Shown here piece after piece: positions 13,102-26,432 of a DNA stretch of 64,000 nucleotides. A program made the position numbers and the translations under genes. This stretch comes from Helopsaltes ochotensis (lineage: Eukaryota > Chordata > Aves > Passeriformes > Locustellidae). The DNA lies in NCBI GenBank assembly GCA_013400155.1, contig VXBM01000059.1, forward strand, positions 243,227 through 307,226. The letters are read 5' to 3'. The notes beneath the pieces were generated by a model. The model saw only the letters and a list, made by a program, of their open reading frames with translations. It did no database searches and was not told the origin of the DNA. Position 1 is the first letter of the stretch, and each line of letters starts with the position of its first letter.

Positions 13102-16100
13102 GTCATTCCTAGAATTTACTGTCTGTCTGAATTTTGGGTTAGACTGGAATATAATCGCATGGTCTCAAAATCATCCAGAAATTCTCAGATAGTGTCCAAT
13201 CCAGCTTTTTATGTAGCTGAAGTAAAGCTATCACTGAGTTTAGTGATGCAGGACCAAACTTGGACTGTATTTGTATTTGATTAGTAGCACGTGGCAGGAT
13301 GAAATAAGCACATTTTTTGTCTGCGCTTCATATGTAGCAGCACTGTGTGGTAGAAAAAAGCACTGAGAGAAATCCCCACAAAAATAATTAAAAAACCAAA
13401 CAACCAATGATAGCAAAGAAAAAAAAATCATCCTGAAAAAAGCCACAAAATCAATAGATTATGAAAGCTATGCTGAGGCTTCCACTGCTATTATCTCAAG
13501 GCTTTATTATCAAATATCAAAAAATCATTACTGCATCTCAAAACAGCCACAATAACAATATAAAACTCCACTCAAGCTGTTCCTGCAGGGATCTGATCTA
13601 AAATCCACAAGAAAAAACCAGTTGCTGTGAAAATGGCAGTTAGCCAGTTCAATCATCCTGCCAGCCTGGTTCTATAATTGTACACCAGTCACTGCACCTC
13701 AGTGCCACTATTGTAGATAGCTTCAAAAGAGGTGTTCAAGCAAATTATAACTAAATCAGACTAAGAATGAAATCTTTTGGGAAGGCCCATGACTGCTATT
13801 ATCAGGCGCTGTATTTGTGGGTTTGGCTGTTTCTATGTAGTGTAATTGATTCCTTTTCACTTAGAAGTATAACTTAGACACTGTGCCTTGTGTCCTCCTG
13901 CACAAGGCCAGTTCTTACCAACTTAAACATTCTTCAGGTTTTCTTACCTCAAAAGAGTCACTTCAGCTTGCATGGGAAACCTTCATCCTTCCTGCCTATG
14001 GGAATGTAGTTTTAAGGAAGGAAAGAAAAGTTTCTACATGAATGACTTCTGTTGTTTGAGACTTCTGTATCTATAATGAGTTCTTATGCATAGTGTCTTC
14101 AAAAATCCTCTTGGAACCTACATGCAAATAGAGCTTGTAATTTATAATGGTATTTGGTGGGTAGGAGAGATGGGAGGATGGGAGGAGAAGGAGAGTGAAT
14201 GCCATTCTCCATTTTTTTAGTATAACAAAACAAGAAACTTTTCTGGTCCAGTTTGTCCAGAGTGATTTGCTTCATTCTGGTTTGACACCAAAATCCCAAG
14301 TCTGGCCTGAGATTTATAAGCTCACTCAGCTCTTTGCAGTGTATTGTTGTATTTAACAGATATTTTTAAAAGCCTCCTGTATTTAGGGACAAATCAGAAA
14401 TACACACTAGTAACAGATGTTTGTCTTTTCTTAAGCTTAAAATAAGTAACTCATTATAATTCCATTATAATTTGTAAAAGTTATACCTTTTTTGTGTGGC
14501 TTTCTTTTTGAATGCATGGGTAGCAGATGGCCCTTTCTGAATTCCAGAAAATGCACACAGTTGGCTGACTAGATCAAAACAAGAAGTTATAAAAACTGAG
14601 GGGCGGGCACAGAAATGACAGGGTTAAAGCAGGCTGCACAAGCTCGTGTGAGCTCACTCTGTGATTTTATATTATGGGAAAAGACTTGTGGGAAAAGCAC
14701 CCAGACCCTCCCAAATGAGATCTTTGTAGGTGAGGAACATGAAATCAAACCAGCCTGTGAGCAGAGTGCAGCTCTGGTTTCTATTCTATTCTGCCGACAC
14801 GTCCTTGGCTTTTCTTCTGCTGCAGGCAGGCTGTCTGAAGTCACCCTGCAGCCTTTCAGCCGATAATCTACTTCCTGACAATAACTAGCAAAAGACTAAC
14901 ATTGCACTTGGCTCTGCAGTAGACTCGAAGCAGCCCAGAGGCAGCGCAGGGCCAGCCTGCTGCTAGGCTGTTTGTTTATTTTGGTTGACATTTTCCTTTG
15001 TGGAGAATCTGTTCCTTGTTATTCAGTATGTACAGCCCTGCACGTATCCTATGTGTTTAACTGTCTTTGGATAAAAGTGGGTATTTTCCCATGTCAATAA
15101 ATGTTATGGTGTGAAGCTGTGAGCTGGACCCTGAGAGAACCAACCCCTGCTGAGCAGCTCACTTTTGCATTGAGTTTTCTTTGTTAATCATGTGCAAAAT
15201 AAAAAGGCTTTCTGTCTAGCAAAAACCCACCATTAATTTTTGATATGAGCACTAAAATCTTGAACACAATCCTTGAGTGGCTTCAAAGAAAAGAGAATAA
15301 TAAAACCAAAGAGCTACATTTTCTTTTTTCGCATCTTAGTTATTTGAGATTTTAAGAAAACTTTTTAAAGCGGAATTACAGTTCTCTCAGCTTCATAGTG
15401 ACACATTCATTCTGAAGGCTACATCTGACCTTCAACTTTGTCCTTCGTTAGCAGGATTACACCTAAACACTCCTTCATTTTACTGCAAATGAGACAGATG
15501 CAATGTGTATTCTGCTCGGCCTCAGCATTAGGATTATCCCAGGAGTGGCATTTATGTTCTTGTAGTTCCTCGGTATAAATAAATATCAAAGTAGGAAGAC
15601 CAATCTGTACTCCACTAGGAATAATAAACTAAAATAATATGGCACTGATTCTGTTTGGGTTGTCTAAATGTGTTTTTATGATTGTATATGTTTATGGCTT
15701 TCTCACACAGCCACCATGAATTCCAGGCAATTAAAAAGGACATGAGTCCTGAAGCATTTTAAAAGGGGCTTTGCTTTCCAAATGGTGTCTATTAAAAGTA
15801 GAATATATTTTTTTGACAGAACTACTGCAAAATCAACAGTCGCACATTTGCCCTGCTTCAAATTCCTTTCCCTTCTTCCACCTGAAATAACTAATTAGAA
15901 TATTTCTGTAAGTTGAAAAGAAAGGAAGGGAAAGATTCCTTGTGTTTGCACATATATTAGATGCAGTGCTAGCCGAAGACTCAGCCTGGAGGCTCCAGAT
16001 TTGAAAGTAGCTCCGAGGGAGAATGTAGCAGGTCTTGTGTCAGGTGTATCAACCTACCCATACTCTGTGCAATCTGCTTTTTTCAGGCTGAACCAGCCCA

Positions 16101-17473
16101 GTGTCACGACAGGGAGGATGGAGAACATACTGTGTCTGCTCACACTGCCTGGCCTTCACCCCCACTTGACTGAGGGACACTGATTTTTCAGTCATGGCTG
16201 TAGAGGAGAGCTGTGTTTAATTGGAAAAATAACTACTGTGTTCTAATGTACCTCAAACTGGTCAGTCTGTGTGCTGTCATGAGTTATTGAACAAAGAAGT
16301 AAAAGCACAACTAGCGAAGAGTCAGTAAGTTTGATCAGACTGTTAAAAATTGTTTGCTGGCTTTTGTTATTTATATCATTTCAAATACAGGGGAAAGGGC
16401 CAGGAGAAGAAAAATATTTTAAAATAATTTTCCAGTTATGAACCAAGTCCAGTTTCAAATGGTAATGTTCAAAAAATACTTTGGAAGACTAGAGGAAACT
16501 AATTAGGTAGGTACATCAAAAAGGTACATTTTCAAAGGCAAAAATATACCTTGTTCCTCCCTCAAGTCGAACTGTCCCACATGACTTTACACGAGAAAAA
16601 GTGAATAAACAGAAGAGAAAGGATGATAAAACTTGATAATGTGGTGCTCCACAAAATGTCCCAAGCTGTCAGTAGAACAATTCATGGGCTTCAGTAGTAA
16701 CAGCACAGTATTTCAAAATTTGGAATTCAGAACTAAAAAACCCAATTTATTGAAGGGTATGGCTACAACTGTCACTAAACTGTTAATAACACATCTGGAA
16801 TAAGCACCTGGAATCTCTGCCAGGTCTGGAGACATGATGTAGTAGTTCCAGCAAGTGGACGGCACCCCCTTGGAGGAACAGTGGATGTGGGCAAACACAC
16901 CTAAAAATTCTGGGCCAAGAGCACTGAAATTCAGAGTCCACAAGAAGTCGTATTTTGTGAGAAATCACTGGGGATTTCTGCCTCTTCAGTGCTAAGATGT
17001 TGCCTCTGCATTGTTCACTGGGCTTTGGTCCTTCCACCTGTTGCATAAGTATTTTACTGGGAGCATACTCATAAAGAGAACTATTAGCCCATTGTGGTGA
17101 AGTGCAGGATGTCAGCTGTTTAGTGGAAATGTATCATCGTGTCATTATTAAATATTTATTTTGTTGTAGCACCAAGAGACCAATCCTGTCAGGTTTCCTC
17201 TGTTAAATTTTTTATGAATGATAGTCCCTGACAAGCTGACAGGAATATGAAAGAGCAGAAATTGACACAAGCTTCTGGTGTTTCCAGAGGAAGGGTGTAA
17301 ATCCCACCCAGGGCTCTTGTTTAGCAATGACATCCCTTCTGGAGATAAAACAGGCACTCCTAGGATAACCTCTGCCAGGAGCAGGGCAAAGAGGAAAAAC
17401 CCTGAAGAGCCAAAAGTGTTTCCAAAGGCAAGAAAAATCAATCTAGTCCCTCTGGGGGGTTAGGAGGCAGAGG

Positions 17474-17488
17474 AAAAAAAAAAAAAAA
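17474..17488 (+). repeat. Poly(A) tract, A15
   Basis: Run of 15 A residues following a purine-rich segment. The preceding 61-codon frame (17278-17463) is not recognisable, so I do not call a processed pseudogene. Confidence 0.85.
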
Positions 17489-20204
17489 GTAAGCAGAATG
17501 TGGGAAGTCCATCTTATTATTTGAAAATTCTATCCCAGTTTTGACTGGTTTAATCAAGGCCAGCTCTGAGCCTTGCCCAGCTGGGCACAGCCAGGGCCTG
17601 GAGGCAGCAGAGCCCAGCCTGGGGGAGCTGCCCTGCAGAGCCCAGCTCTCCTCCCTGCCTGCCTGGACAGCCCCTGCCTTGTCTATTACAGCAGGAAATG
17701 TTGTTAAATCTGAACAATGCAGCAGATCTGAGGGCAGACAGCTCAGATAATGAAAAGAAAAAAGAACTATTACTTGGAAATGATTGTTGCTTTGTCACTT
17801 TCCCTTAATTTCCTCAGTAACTGGTAGAAATCATTCCTTAGCAAATATTTAGGAAATAACATCCATAATACCATCTCCCTGCCTCAGCCTTAGCTATTGT
17901 TTCCATCCTTTTACTTTTGATGACAGGTGAGTTTCAATTGTAGTCCTTTTTATGAATACTCAGTGTATAAATTATGCAGATTAAAGTCTCTAATTTCAGA
18001 GTAAATTTCAGATATTCTTTTCTTCTTGTGGTGCGTAACAACTGCATAACATTTTGATTTAGTTCTTCAAAGGCTTTATGATCAAAATTTTTGTTTTAAA
18101 TAATGCTAATAAAGTCCCAAGATTCACTTATGAAAGCAGAATCTGAAAGCATTAAATAAAAAAGTTTAATCATCGGTTAATTGGTTAGATTTAGGTAAAT
18201 AATAATGACGTTCACACTGTAAAATGTAATTTGGAAGGAAAACCATTTTTTGTTGGTCTTAACTGAGTATGGTCCGTGGCTAGAACAAACTGACCATCAG
18301 TCAGATCTTCATCTGGTGCAAATATTTTTGAAGTAAATGCAGCAAAAGCAATGTATGTCAACAAAGAACTAAAGTACTATCAAGGCTCTGACTCTGAAAC
18401 AAACCAAACCTTTGTGAATCCACAGTGAAATTAGGGAGCTTCATGGAGGGGACAAGGACTCAGCTGTTTGGATTTAAGGCTCAAGGTTTGGAAGTAATTT
18501 CCTGCATTGCCTTTTTCATTTTTAAGCCTTTCTATCTGTTTCACTCCAATACAATGAAGGAAACTTTCCTCATTTCACAAAAGAAAATTTTGGCTATCAA
18601 ACAAACTTCTTGTCAGATATTGGCATGGAAGAGACCTCTCAAAACCGCCCACTCTAATAGCAAATTCTTGCTGTAGTTCATAGAAGACCAGTTTTCAATG
18701 GTTATTTATTCATGTACAATGAAGCAGTTTGAGCAGGAGCAGCAGAGCACAGCTCTGGAGCAGTGCACGGCCTGATGGCTGCTGCCTTAGTGAGGGTGCA
18801 AACACAAGTGTTTGTGTGCCTGGGTAAATCTGGCACACAGATCTGAACAGCAGCTCCTGCATCTCTTGCATGAGCTGCCTGACTGCTGTGCTGCTGGACA
18901 CCAGTGCAGGCCAAGGCCTCCTTGATTTCAGCATTGCAAAAATCAGTATTTTAACTCCCACAAAAGGACTTTGGCTTTGAAATTTGAATGCCTTACACAG
19001 CAACTACTGGAATATTCCCAGTTAAGCTGACCTGAATGTTTTGCTATTAAAGCCTAAAAAGTTAAGATAGCACCAAACCAGAGGAATACAAACCTAGCTT
19101 GAAAATATTCACAGCTTCCTTTTGTGTTGGATCACGATAAAACTGCAGAAAGTCGGCCACAGCCTTACACTGTCAGATTTGGATTGCTCTGCATCACAAG
19201 CCTATTCACAAGCACCTGACAAATCGCTCTCATTAATAACAAATGACAATCTCACTAGTGCTACAATGCATGATACATTTAATCAATTTGCTATTTGTAT
19301 TCATTATGTACACCTCCTATTTTGAGTCATGAAAAATTGAAAAGTAATTACAACATGGAAGAACATCATGGATAACAAATGAGACAAGATGAGAAAAAGT
19401 ACTAATAATTGGTCAGTTGTGCTTGTCAGTACATTTAAAGCAATTAAGGCAGGAAATGAGATAAGACAATTGTAAGCCTTTGAAGTGAAACAGAGCATCA
19501 GGAAAACCAGTGGCATGGTACCCTGGTTATGACAAAAATTCAACCACCTAAATAAGGGCTTTAAAGAATTGTTTAACTACAGCTATTACTTAAAGAAGTC
19601 AAAGTAACTTCCCCGAGTGAACTGTAGCTGCAATGCCTGGTGGCATGATTCTGCTGTGAGTCTGCCTGTCACCATGTCCTTCATAGCCCCCACTGTATCC
19701 GGGGGCAGCTAACTCATCTTTTCCACATTTCAACGGCCTCAAAGAAGGCAAACAAATTAATGACTCAGATGTCTATTTCTGCTCTAAAAATAGGAAGACA
19801 CATTAAATTGCTTATAATCAAGAGAGTACCAAGATGCTGACAAACTTTTAGGATTTCAATTGCATTTTCTTGTGAACCAGAGGACTACCTTATAAAATGG
19901 AAGTGGGAGGAACTATGTCTCTCTGACAGAGAACAAGCTGATGCAGTTTTGCACCTTAGAACGATGTTGAAAAATGGAACAGTCACAGTATCTGATTTAA
20001 TGAACAGCTGCTGAGTTCCTAAGGCTTTTACTAAACCTATTAGTTCACATTCCCTCTGTTGCTGGAATATGTAAACACATAAGATCAAAGGTCCACTTAA
20101 AGACAAAATGTGCCTAATTTATTTTTGATCAGAATTTTAGGAACTTATATGTCTACAGCTGACACTGCTGTCCTGGGAAGCCCCTCCATCCAGGCAGTTC
20201 CTCT

Positions 20205-20657
20205 GGGTCCCAGAGTCCCTGTGCCAGGCAGGACCAAACTGATCCATTATCTGCTTTAGGCAAATCATTTTGGGACAAAGTAGGTATTAAATTGTTTGAT
20301 GAAGTTACCAGAGGTGATAAAGCTGTGCCACTGATACTGCCAATATGGAGAATGATTGTAGAAGCTTTTAACAAATCACTAACTACTGATGCAAACTCAC
20401 AACTAACTTCACTAAACCACGCGGTATCACTTCAATCAGTTGGGGAAATTCAGGATACGGAATTACTGGGAGCAGTGGGGGATGAAGGAACTCCAATGTT
20501 ACCTTTAGAGAATAGTTTACCTGCTATAGTGTGCTGCTCCTGGAGCCAGCCAGCGCATGTAGCAAGCACCCCAAGGGCCAAGGCTAATAACACTGGATTT
20601 GCCTCCTTAAAAATGCTACTATGGACTCTACCTCAAATTCAAATCTCTAACACCTGA
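20205..20657 (+). pseudogene. Relic resembling a betaretroviral gag matrix region
   Basis: One open frame from about 20205 to a TGA stop at 20656-20658 translates into a peptide whose first third resembles the matrix domain of betaretrovirus-like Gag. A tryptophan, lysine and valine-glycine group (FWDKVG at 20268-20285) is followed by a GDKAVPL motif and then by PIW plus a hydrophobic helix. This order and spacing matches what I know of the family. The later part is not recognisable. There is no upstream initiator ATG in the expected place, no nucleocapsid zinc knuckle, protease or polymerase nearby, and no flanking LTR pair that I can see, so it is an isolated broken fragment of an endogenous retrovirus. 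A chance open frame remains possible. Confidence 0.4.
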
Positions 20658-20689
20658 AATAGTACTCAGAAGAGTGGACTGTAGTTGGC

Positions 20690-23600
20690 TGGTCACCGGC
20701 AGTACTCAGTGGCTGCATGGCAGATCTTCTTAAAATAGAAAGGAATTAAAATCAATACATCAAGTCCTTAAAAACTACATTTTTGCTTCAGAATTAAAAT
20801 TCATCCTTATATCATGTTTTAGGTGAGGCTGGGGTAAGAGGTTCCTGCTATGCAGAGTCACAGGTATAAACTTAACACCATTTCTGCTTAAAAGAGTAGC
20901 TTTAAGGCTTAATTTAAACAGAAAACAGAATAAAGACATAAGAACAGAAAAAGACATGGCTGAAAATCACTTTCTTGAGAGAGCTATAGTGACAAGGGAG
21001 GGCAAAAGTGCTGAGGAAGGTGATGACTGTATTGCTGTGACATCTGGAAAGTAGAGTTTGGTAATAAAAAACTGTTCAGCATTAGCAATTATAGCAGCTT
21101 TTCTTTGACATTGCCCCTGAAGTTTGGAGGGAATATCATTGATTTCATAATGAAAGCTATTCATTTTGAAAAGGTTTATTGTAAAGTGTCATGAGGAAAG
21201 GCATCCTCAAGACACTAAGAAACATAATGAAAAATCTGCAAAAAAGGTGTAATGAATTCCAAATCACTGCATTGTTCTAGATATTAATGTGAGTAGGTAC
21301 TAAATGCACTGGCTGATTAATGCTGCATTCTTCTTAAGGAAAGAGAATTAATAAAACAATACTTAAAGAAATGCAGATGTGAATAAAACCAGTGATAACA
21401 GTGCAGTGATTACATGGGAAAGAAGACTCAGTAAAGCTAATGGCCTTTCTCAGGTAGGATTTGATCTAGAAATTGAGGCATAAAGCTATTCAATGAGGCC
21501 ACGTGAAGTCTTCATTACCTTCAAGTAAAACATCTTTTATCACCTAAGTCTCTTTCCTGCTCTGTGTGTGTATGGAGTCCATTCCCCATCAACAGTGGGG
21601 TGCAAAAAATTCTCACCTTAAATCATTCTAGAAAAGAGTTTCAGCTTTTCGGGGAGCTTTTTTAACTGACTGTTCAAAAGGATTGCAACTGTTTCTTTTT
21701 CACCACACTGTAGTCAACAAAAATGATAGGTTTTTGTGAAAATGTAGGAGTATGAGCTTTTGGAAGAAGAGACTATGTATTTATGTCTACTCTGAAGGAG
21801 AACAAGGATGTCTATGTGCTGGATACAGGGGTTTGTAAATAAGGCTCCAGACAGTTTATTGGTATAAGCAAAGGAGTGAAGGCAAAGCTAAAAAGAGAAA
21901 GTGATATACAGGACAGGGCTTTCTAGACTGGTGTGAACTTCAAATGGAAAGAGAAGAGGGTTTTTGTGTTTTATAGGACATGTCCCCACCAGCCCCAGCA
22001 CAATAAAATGTGCTGGCTCCCAGCACTTCATGGCATTTGCTGGGCCAGCAAGACCTCGATCTGTGCTCTGTGTGTCCAGCTGCTGCATCAGTGCAGACCC
22101 TGCAGGCTCTCTGCAGGCACAGCACTCCCAGAACTTGTAGGGCTGGGACTGAAGACGGCATATTTTATATGCAAACTCATAACAGATATGCCAGGTACTA
22201 CAAATATTAGGTGATGTTATTATGTAACCTATGACCATGCATCCAGACTGCTAGATTTATTAATATAGTGTAGATCTCATTTTTATTTGGAAGAAAATTT
22301 ATCAAGCACTCTGAATAGTGGTATGTACTCAACTGCTATTGACTCACAGCTAGTTGGAAGTAATTATATGATTTCTCAATAAGCATCAGAAGTCAGCCAT
22401 AAAGTTCAATTATTTTGACATAAGAGATCAATAACGGGAATCTGAAGCAATTATAGGCCCATAATTCAGAAACTGCTTGACTAAAAGGGATCACATAGTG
22501 CCTCAGTCCCTGCCAGCTGCTCCAAGTTCAGTCAGTGGTGTGGTTCTTCACATCAAAGCACACGTAATCAATGCTTTATGCTACTAACATAAGCTGTTAT
22601 TATTTTGCATTTCCAGAGCACACCCCGCACCATGGACTGCATCCTGGGCTGAGCACATCCTTTCCCCAAGTAATTCTGAATGTGATATTGAAATCTGTCA
22701 TCATTGATATCTGTGAAAAGCACAAGAGAGAACTGCGTACATTCACTTCTTTTAAATCTGTATCAATGTGCTGTCTTACATTAAATATTAATCAAACTTC
22801 TGAGTCAACAGATTTCATCACTGGAGCAAAGAGAAGGCGGTGCTGGGATGCCTACCCTAGTGTCAGGGCCATTCTGAGAATGTGCCCTGGGTGCCCTTCC
22901 CAAGCACTCCTGCTGCCCTTTCCCTCCCAGGATGTGAACTGGCAGCAGGTGCCGCTGTCCCAACTCAGCTGGCCAAGCCATGACCTGGTGCTTCCCAGCC
23001 CCACTCCCGGCCTCCTGCCCCATCCCAAAGGGACACTGCAGATACCCACAAGTGTCACTAGCACAGAGGTATGCCCTGCCTTTAGTGACTGCTTCTCCCC
23101 TGGTGTCTCCCACCAGTTCCTCTGCTGTAATGCACAGATGGCTGGCACTAAATACCAGTGGGTTTTCCTGGGTATGGCAATGATTTGACATAAAAGCTAA
23201 TGTTAGACACAGATAGGTACAGATGTGACTTTGGCAGTTCCCCTCCTTTTCCATTTCGTTCTGCTGTCTTTGAAACAAGTCAACAGCAAGCAAAAATGAG
23301 CAATGAATTGTTGCTGCTCTCTGTTTCGTTTCAATTACTAGTGATGCAGACAGACATTCACTGCTGTTTCATCTGAATGAAACCCTTAGGAAACCCAGAT
23401 ATTTCCACTTCTGCATTGCAAACATTACATTCCAAGGCTGTGTGGGACAGTTCTGAAGTACAACGCATTACCTTAGTATGCAAAAGGAGTAAAGATATGT
23501 GTAATTTGGGTTCCAATATCTGTGCTTAGGGTCACAGTCTAGGCTGTTCAGTAATGTATTAAATAGCACACAGTCTGTCTAGCAGTTTGGCCAAGCATAG

Positions 23601-24400
23601 GGCTATGTTTAAAACACATTGCTCTATTTGTTTTCAATCAATTTGTTCAACTAAGTTAAAAAAATCTCAAGCAAAAAACAACAAAACCAACAATCCCCCC
23701 ATCCACCCAACAAGAAGGTTTTATTTTAGCAAGTTCAATAGTTCAGATATCGTTCACCTTGGAGATAAATATGTACTGTGTCCTTGTGCACACAATTAAG
23801 AATTTTTCTCTGTCCCTCTATTGGTGAATCTAACCAGACACCTTGGCTTCAAAAAAGACAAGACAAAATTCTTTCCCTTTTTTCTCACTTTTTACTGTAA
23901 TTCAACAGTAATTTGAGATGGTTTTACCATACTAGACTGGATTTAAAACAGGGGGAAAATGTAATGAAGGTATTGTTTATATTTTTACCTCACCAATGGT
24001 CAAAGTAGTCACATTTTGGAACACCATGAATTTAGTGAGGTTTGCTCACCAAAAAATTACCCTGAAAATCAAGACAGACTTGTGCCACTGAGAAAAGTTA
24101 GAAAGCACTCTTCAAGTTTTCTGGACAGATGGATATGAAGAAAACAGAACTTTATTTAGAAGCAAGCAGAAAAACTGTGTAGACAAATACCTGAGCAGCA
24201 TAACCTGTAAGAAAAATACCTTGTGTCTTTTAAACATTACATGTAATTAATTATGGTTTATATCCTTAAGAGCTATAAATGAAATAGTTGGTGTTACACT
24301 AGTGTCATCACAATAGCAGTGTGGTCTTAATCAGTCATCATAAAAGCACCTCATTTTCAAGTGTGAGTTCATTAGCTGGACGGAATGATCAAATTTCTTC
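20690..24400. other. AT-rich unique sequence with no recognisable gene
   Basis: No family is recognisable. The longest frame (22571-23188, plus strand, 205 codons) has its second half in a GC-richer patch at 22820-23190. Two minus-strand frames (98 and 162 codons) overlap it, which argues for composition rather than coding. Confidence 0.45.
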
Positions 24401-24961
24401 AGACCATGCCTTAAACAGCATGGCTTTGTGCTGGTTGTGCTGTGGGGATTTCTCAAATTAGAGCTTTGTTCTGCTATTTTCCCAAAGGCTGCTCCTGTAA
24501 GTACACATGCTACTGCCCATGTGGACCTGCAAGGTCACTGCAACAGCTCCGTGTTTCTCTGGAGCCCTCCTGTGAGCAATCATGCTGGGAAACTCCCAGG
24601 CTTGTTTAAACTAAAGCCTGCCAGCAATCCGAGCAGCCAGCCAGCTCCTCAAAGGAATCTTACAGGCTTGGCACTATTCGGGTCCTTTGTCCAGGGACAG
24701 AACGTCTATTTCTTGGCTTGCTTGAAACTGGAGCAACCAGTGTAACTCCATAGCCACACCAGGTTTCACTGCCTGGACTCTTTCCTGGCACCTCTGCCAC
24801 CTCTTTCCAAGCCAAGACTCATCTGCTCCCTGCAGGAGGCATTCCAAAACCAAACTCCTTTATAGCCTTGCCCCAAAGAGCCACTCAATCTGGAACTTCT
24901 TCCCCTGACGACTGTGGCACAAATCAGGCAGCAGTAACGAGACTTGGACCACCTCTGTTAA

Positions 24962-25294
24962 AAGGAGGCAATGTCTCCTGCCACTTGACACTAGTATGCA
25001 GGTTCAGTGCCACTCTGTGTTTTCTGCTATGGTGTTTGCTGTTTCATAAATATTTATATGTATATTTTATTTGGGAGTTGTTTGGGGTATATTTTATTTG
25101 AGGGGGTTGTCGCTAATTTGTAAAATTTGAGGGGAAGTCCCTTTGTTTTTTCTTTCTTGGGATCTGTGGAAAGCAACAGTACTATTCTGTTAGTGTGGGC
25201 ACCAACAAATCCATCCTTTGAGAGACAACTAATTAGTCACAGGGAGATTTAAGGGGAGATTTAAGTCTTGTTCCTTAAGGAAGGAGGCAATGTC
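24962..25294. repeat. 14-base direct repeats about 320 bases apart
   Basis: AAGGAGGCAATGTC occurs at 24962-24975 and again at 25281-25294. The interval between them also contains a tandem duplication. The arrangement could be the trace of an old insertion or of a duplicated LTR part, but I see no retroviral landmarks that settle it. Confidence 0.4.
25061..25113 (+). repeat. Tandem duplication of about 27 bases
   Basis: Two copies begin TATATTTTATTTG at 25061 and 25088 and continue with G/T-rich sequence that has diverged. Confidence 0.7.
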
Positions 25295-26410
25295 AGGGCA
25301 AAACCTGTCACCTTTGCCTGACCAACCTGAAGGGAGAAAGACTGTTACTGCATCGACCAATCTATTTGTGTGACAGAGAAAAGGATGCTGACTTATCTAG
25401 GGTGGAAAATGTAATAAACTAAAAATATTCAAAGAGAAATCGTCTCCAAGCAGTGCTAACACTTCCAGATGCAGCTCTCCCTTCCAGTGGCACAAATAAA
25501 AGAGAGTATCAGCAACTAAGTGATGGTCACTTATTTAATGAGTTAATCTCATTAGGATATTTTAATTCCCAAAAGAGACTCAACCCATTAGCTACATGAG
25601 AGCTTGAAAAAAAAGCCTTTCAAAAGGACTGTAAAAATATGTTAAAGCGTGGTTAATACACTGTGGACTTAACCAGGCTGTCTGGCAGGAGGAAGAGCAA
25701 GAGGTTATTGCTGGTGAGCTCCTCTGTAAACCCCACAGCCACCCCGAGACCACCAAGTAACATCACTAACAATTTGGATTCTTGTTTCTAAGGTTAATTT
25801 TGCTATTCTGTACAAATCCACCTTGCTTTCCAATTATGAATCCTATAGTTTTACCTGATGTGGGTAATCAAATCTGGACTAGTCTTACTTTGTATATAAA
25901 CCAAAAAACACCCTCCCCCCACCCCCCATAATAGTTTTAAAGTTACTTAACCTCACACTCTGCATAGTGATTGAATCCTTTCTAAACTTTTTTAAAAACT
26001 AGAACTTAATTAAAATAAATGCAGCCTGTGATTAAGTGCACTTAGTACAACAGCAGTCTCATCTAGAACAGCATCTTGTCATTTCTTTGATTTCAGAGGG
26101 ATACGTCAGCTTACACAGTTGTACCTTTGAAATTTACATTCTAAAACTGGTTCTGCTCTTTATATTTACTTATATTAGCTTCAGTAGAATTATTCACATT
26201 GCTAAAGTGAGCAGTATTTGACCCTATAACATTAAATGAAAAGCATTAATAGCAGAACCTAGAGAATATCTTCCAGCAACAATTAAAACTCAGGAATTTT
26301 TTTCCATCATCAGTGAAAATGTTCATTTTACCATCACACTGAAATGTGAACACCTAATGCCTGATTATCCAGATCTGCTCCACAAAAGCAGCAAAGAAAT
26401 TTCTACCATA

Positions 26411-26432
26411 TAATTGCTAATGCTAATTGCAT
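26411..26432 (+). promoter_or_regulatory. Clustered TAAT homeodomain-like motifs
   Basis: TAATTGC, TAATGC and TAATTGC follow each other almost without gaps, and the last runs into an octamer-like GCATTT. This lies inside a non-repetitive AT-rich block (about 26400-26650). Binding is inference. Confidence 0.2.

Larger units (their letters stand above)
8100..20140. other. AT-rich unique sequence with no recognisable gene
   Basis: No known protein, RNA gene or intact transposon is readable here. The stretch contains one exon-like interval (8530-8580), opposed octamer-like motifs (9867-9916), an enhancer-like block (10380-10940), a 9-bp AT inverted repeat (13078-13101) and an A15 run (17474-17488). 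GC-richer patches at about 12100-12960 and 17540-17690 have no family match that I can see. Confidence 0.5.
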
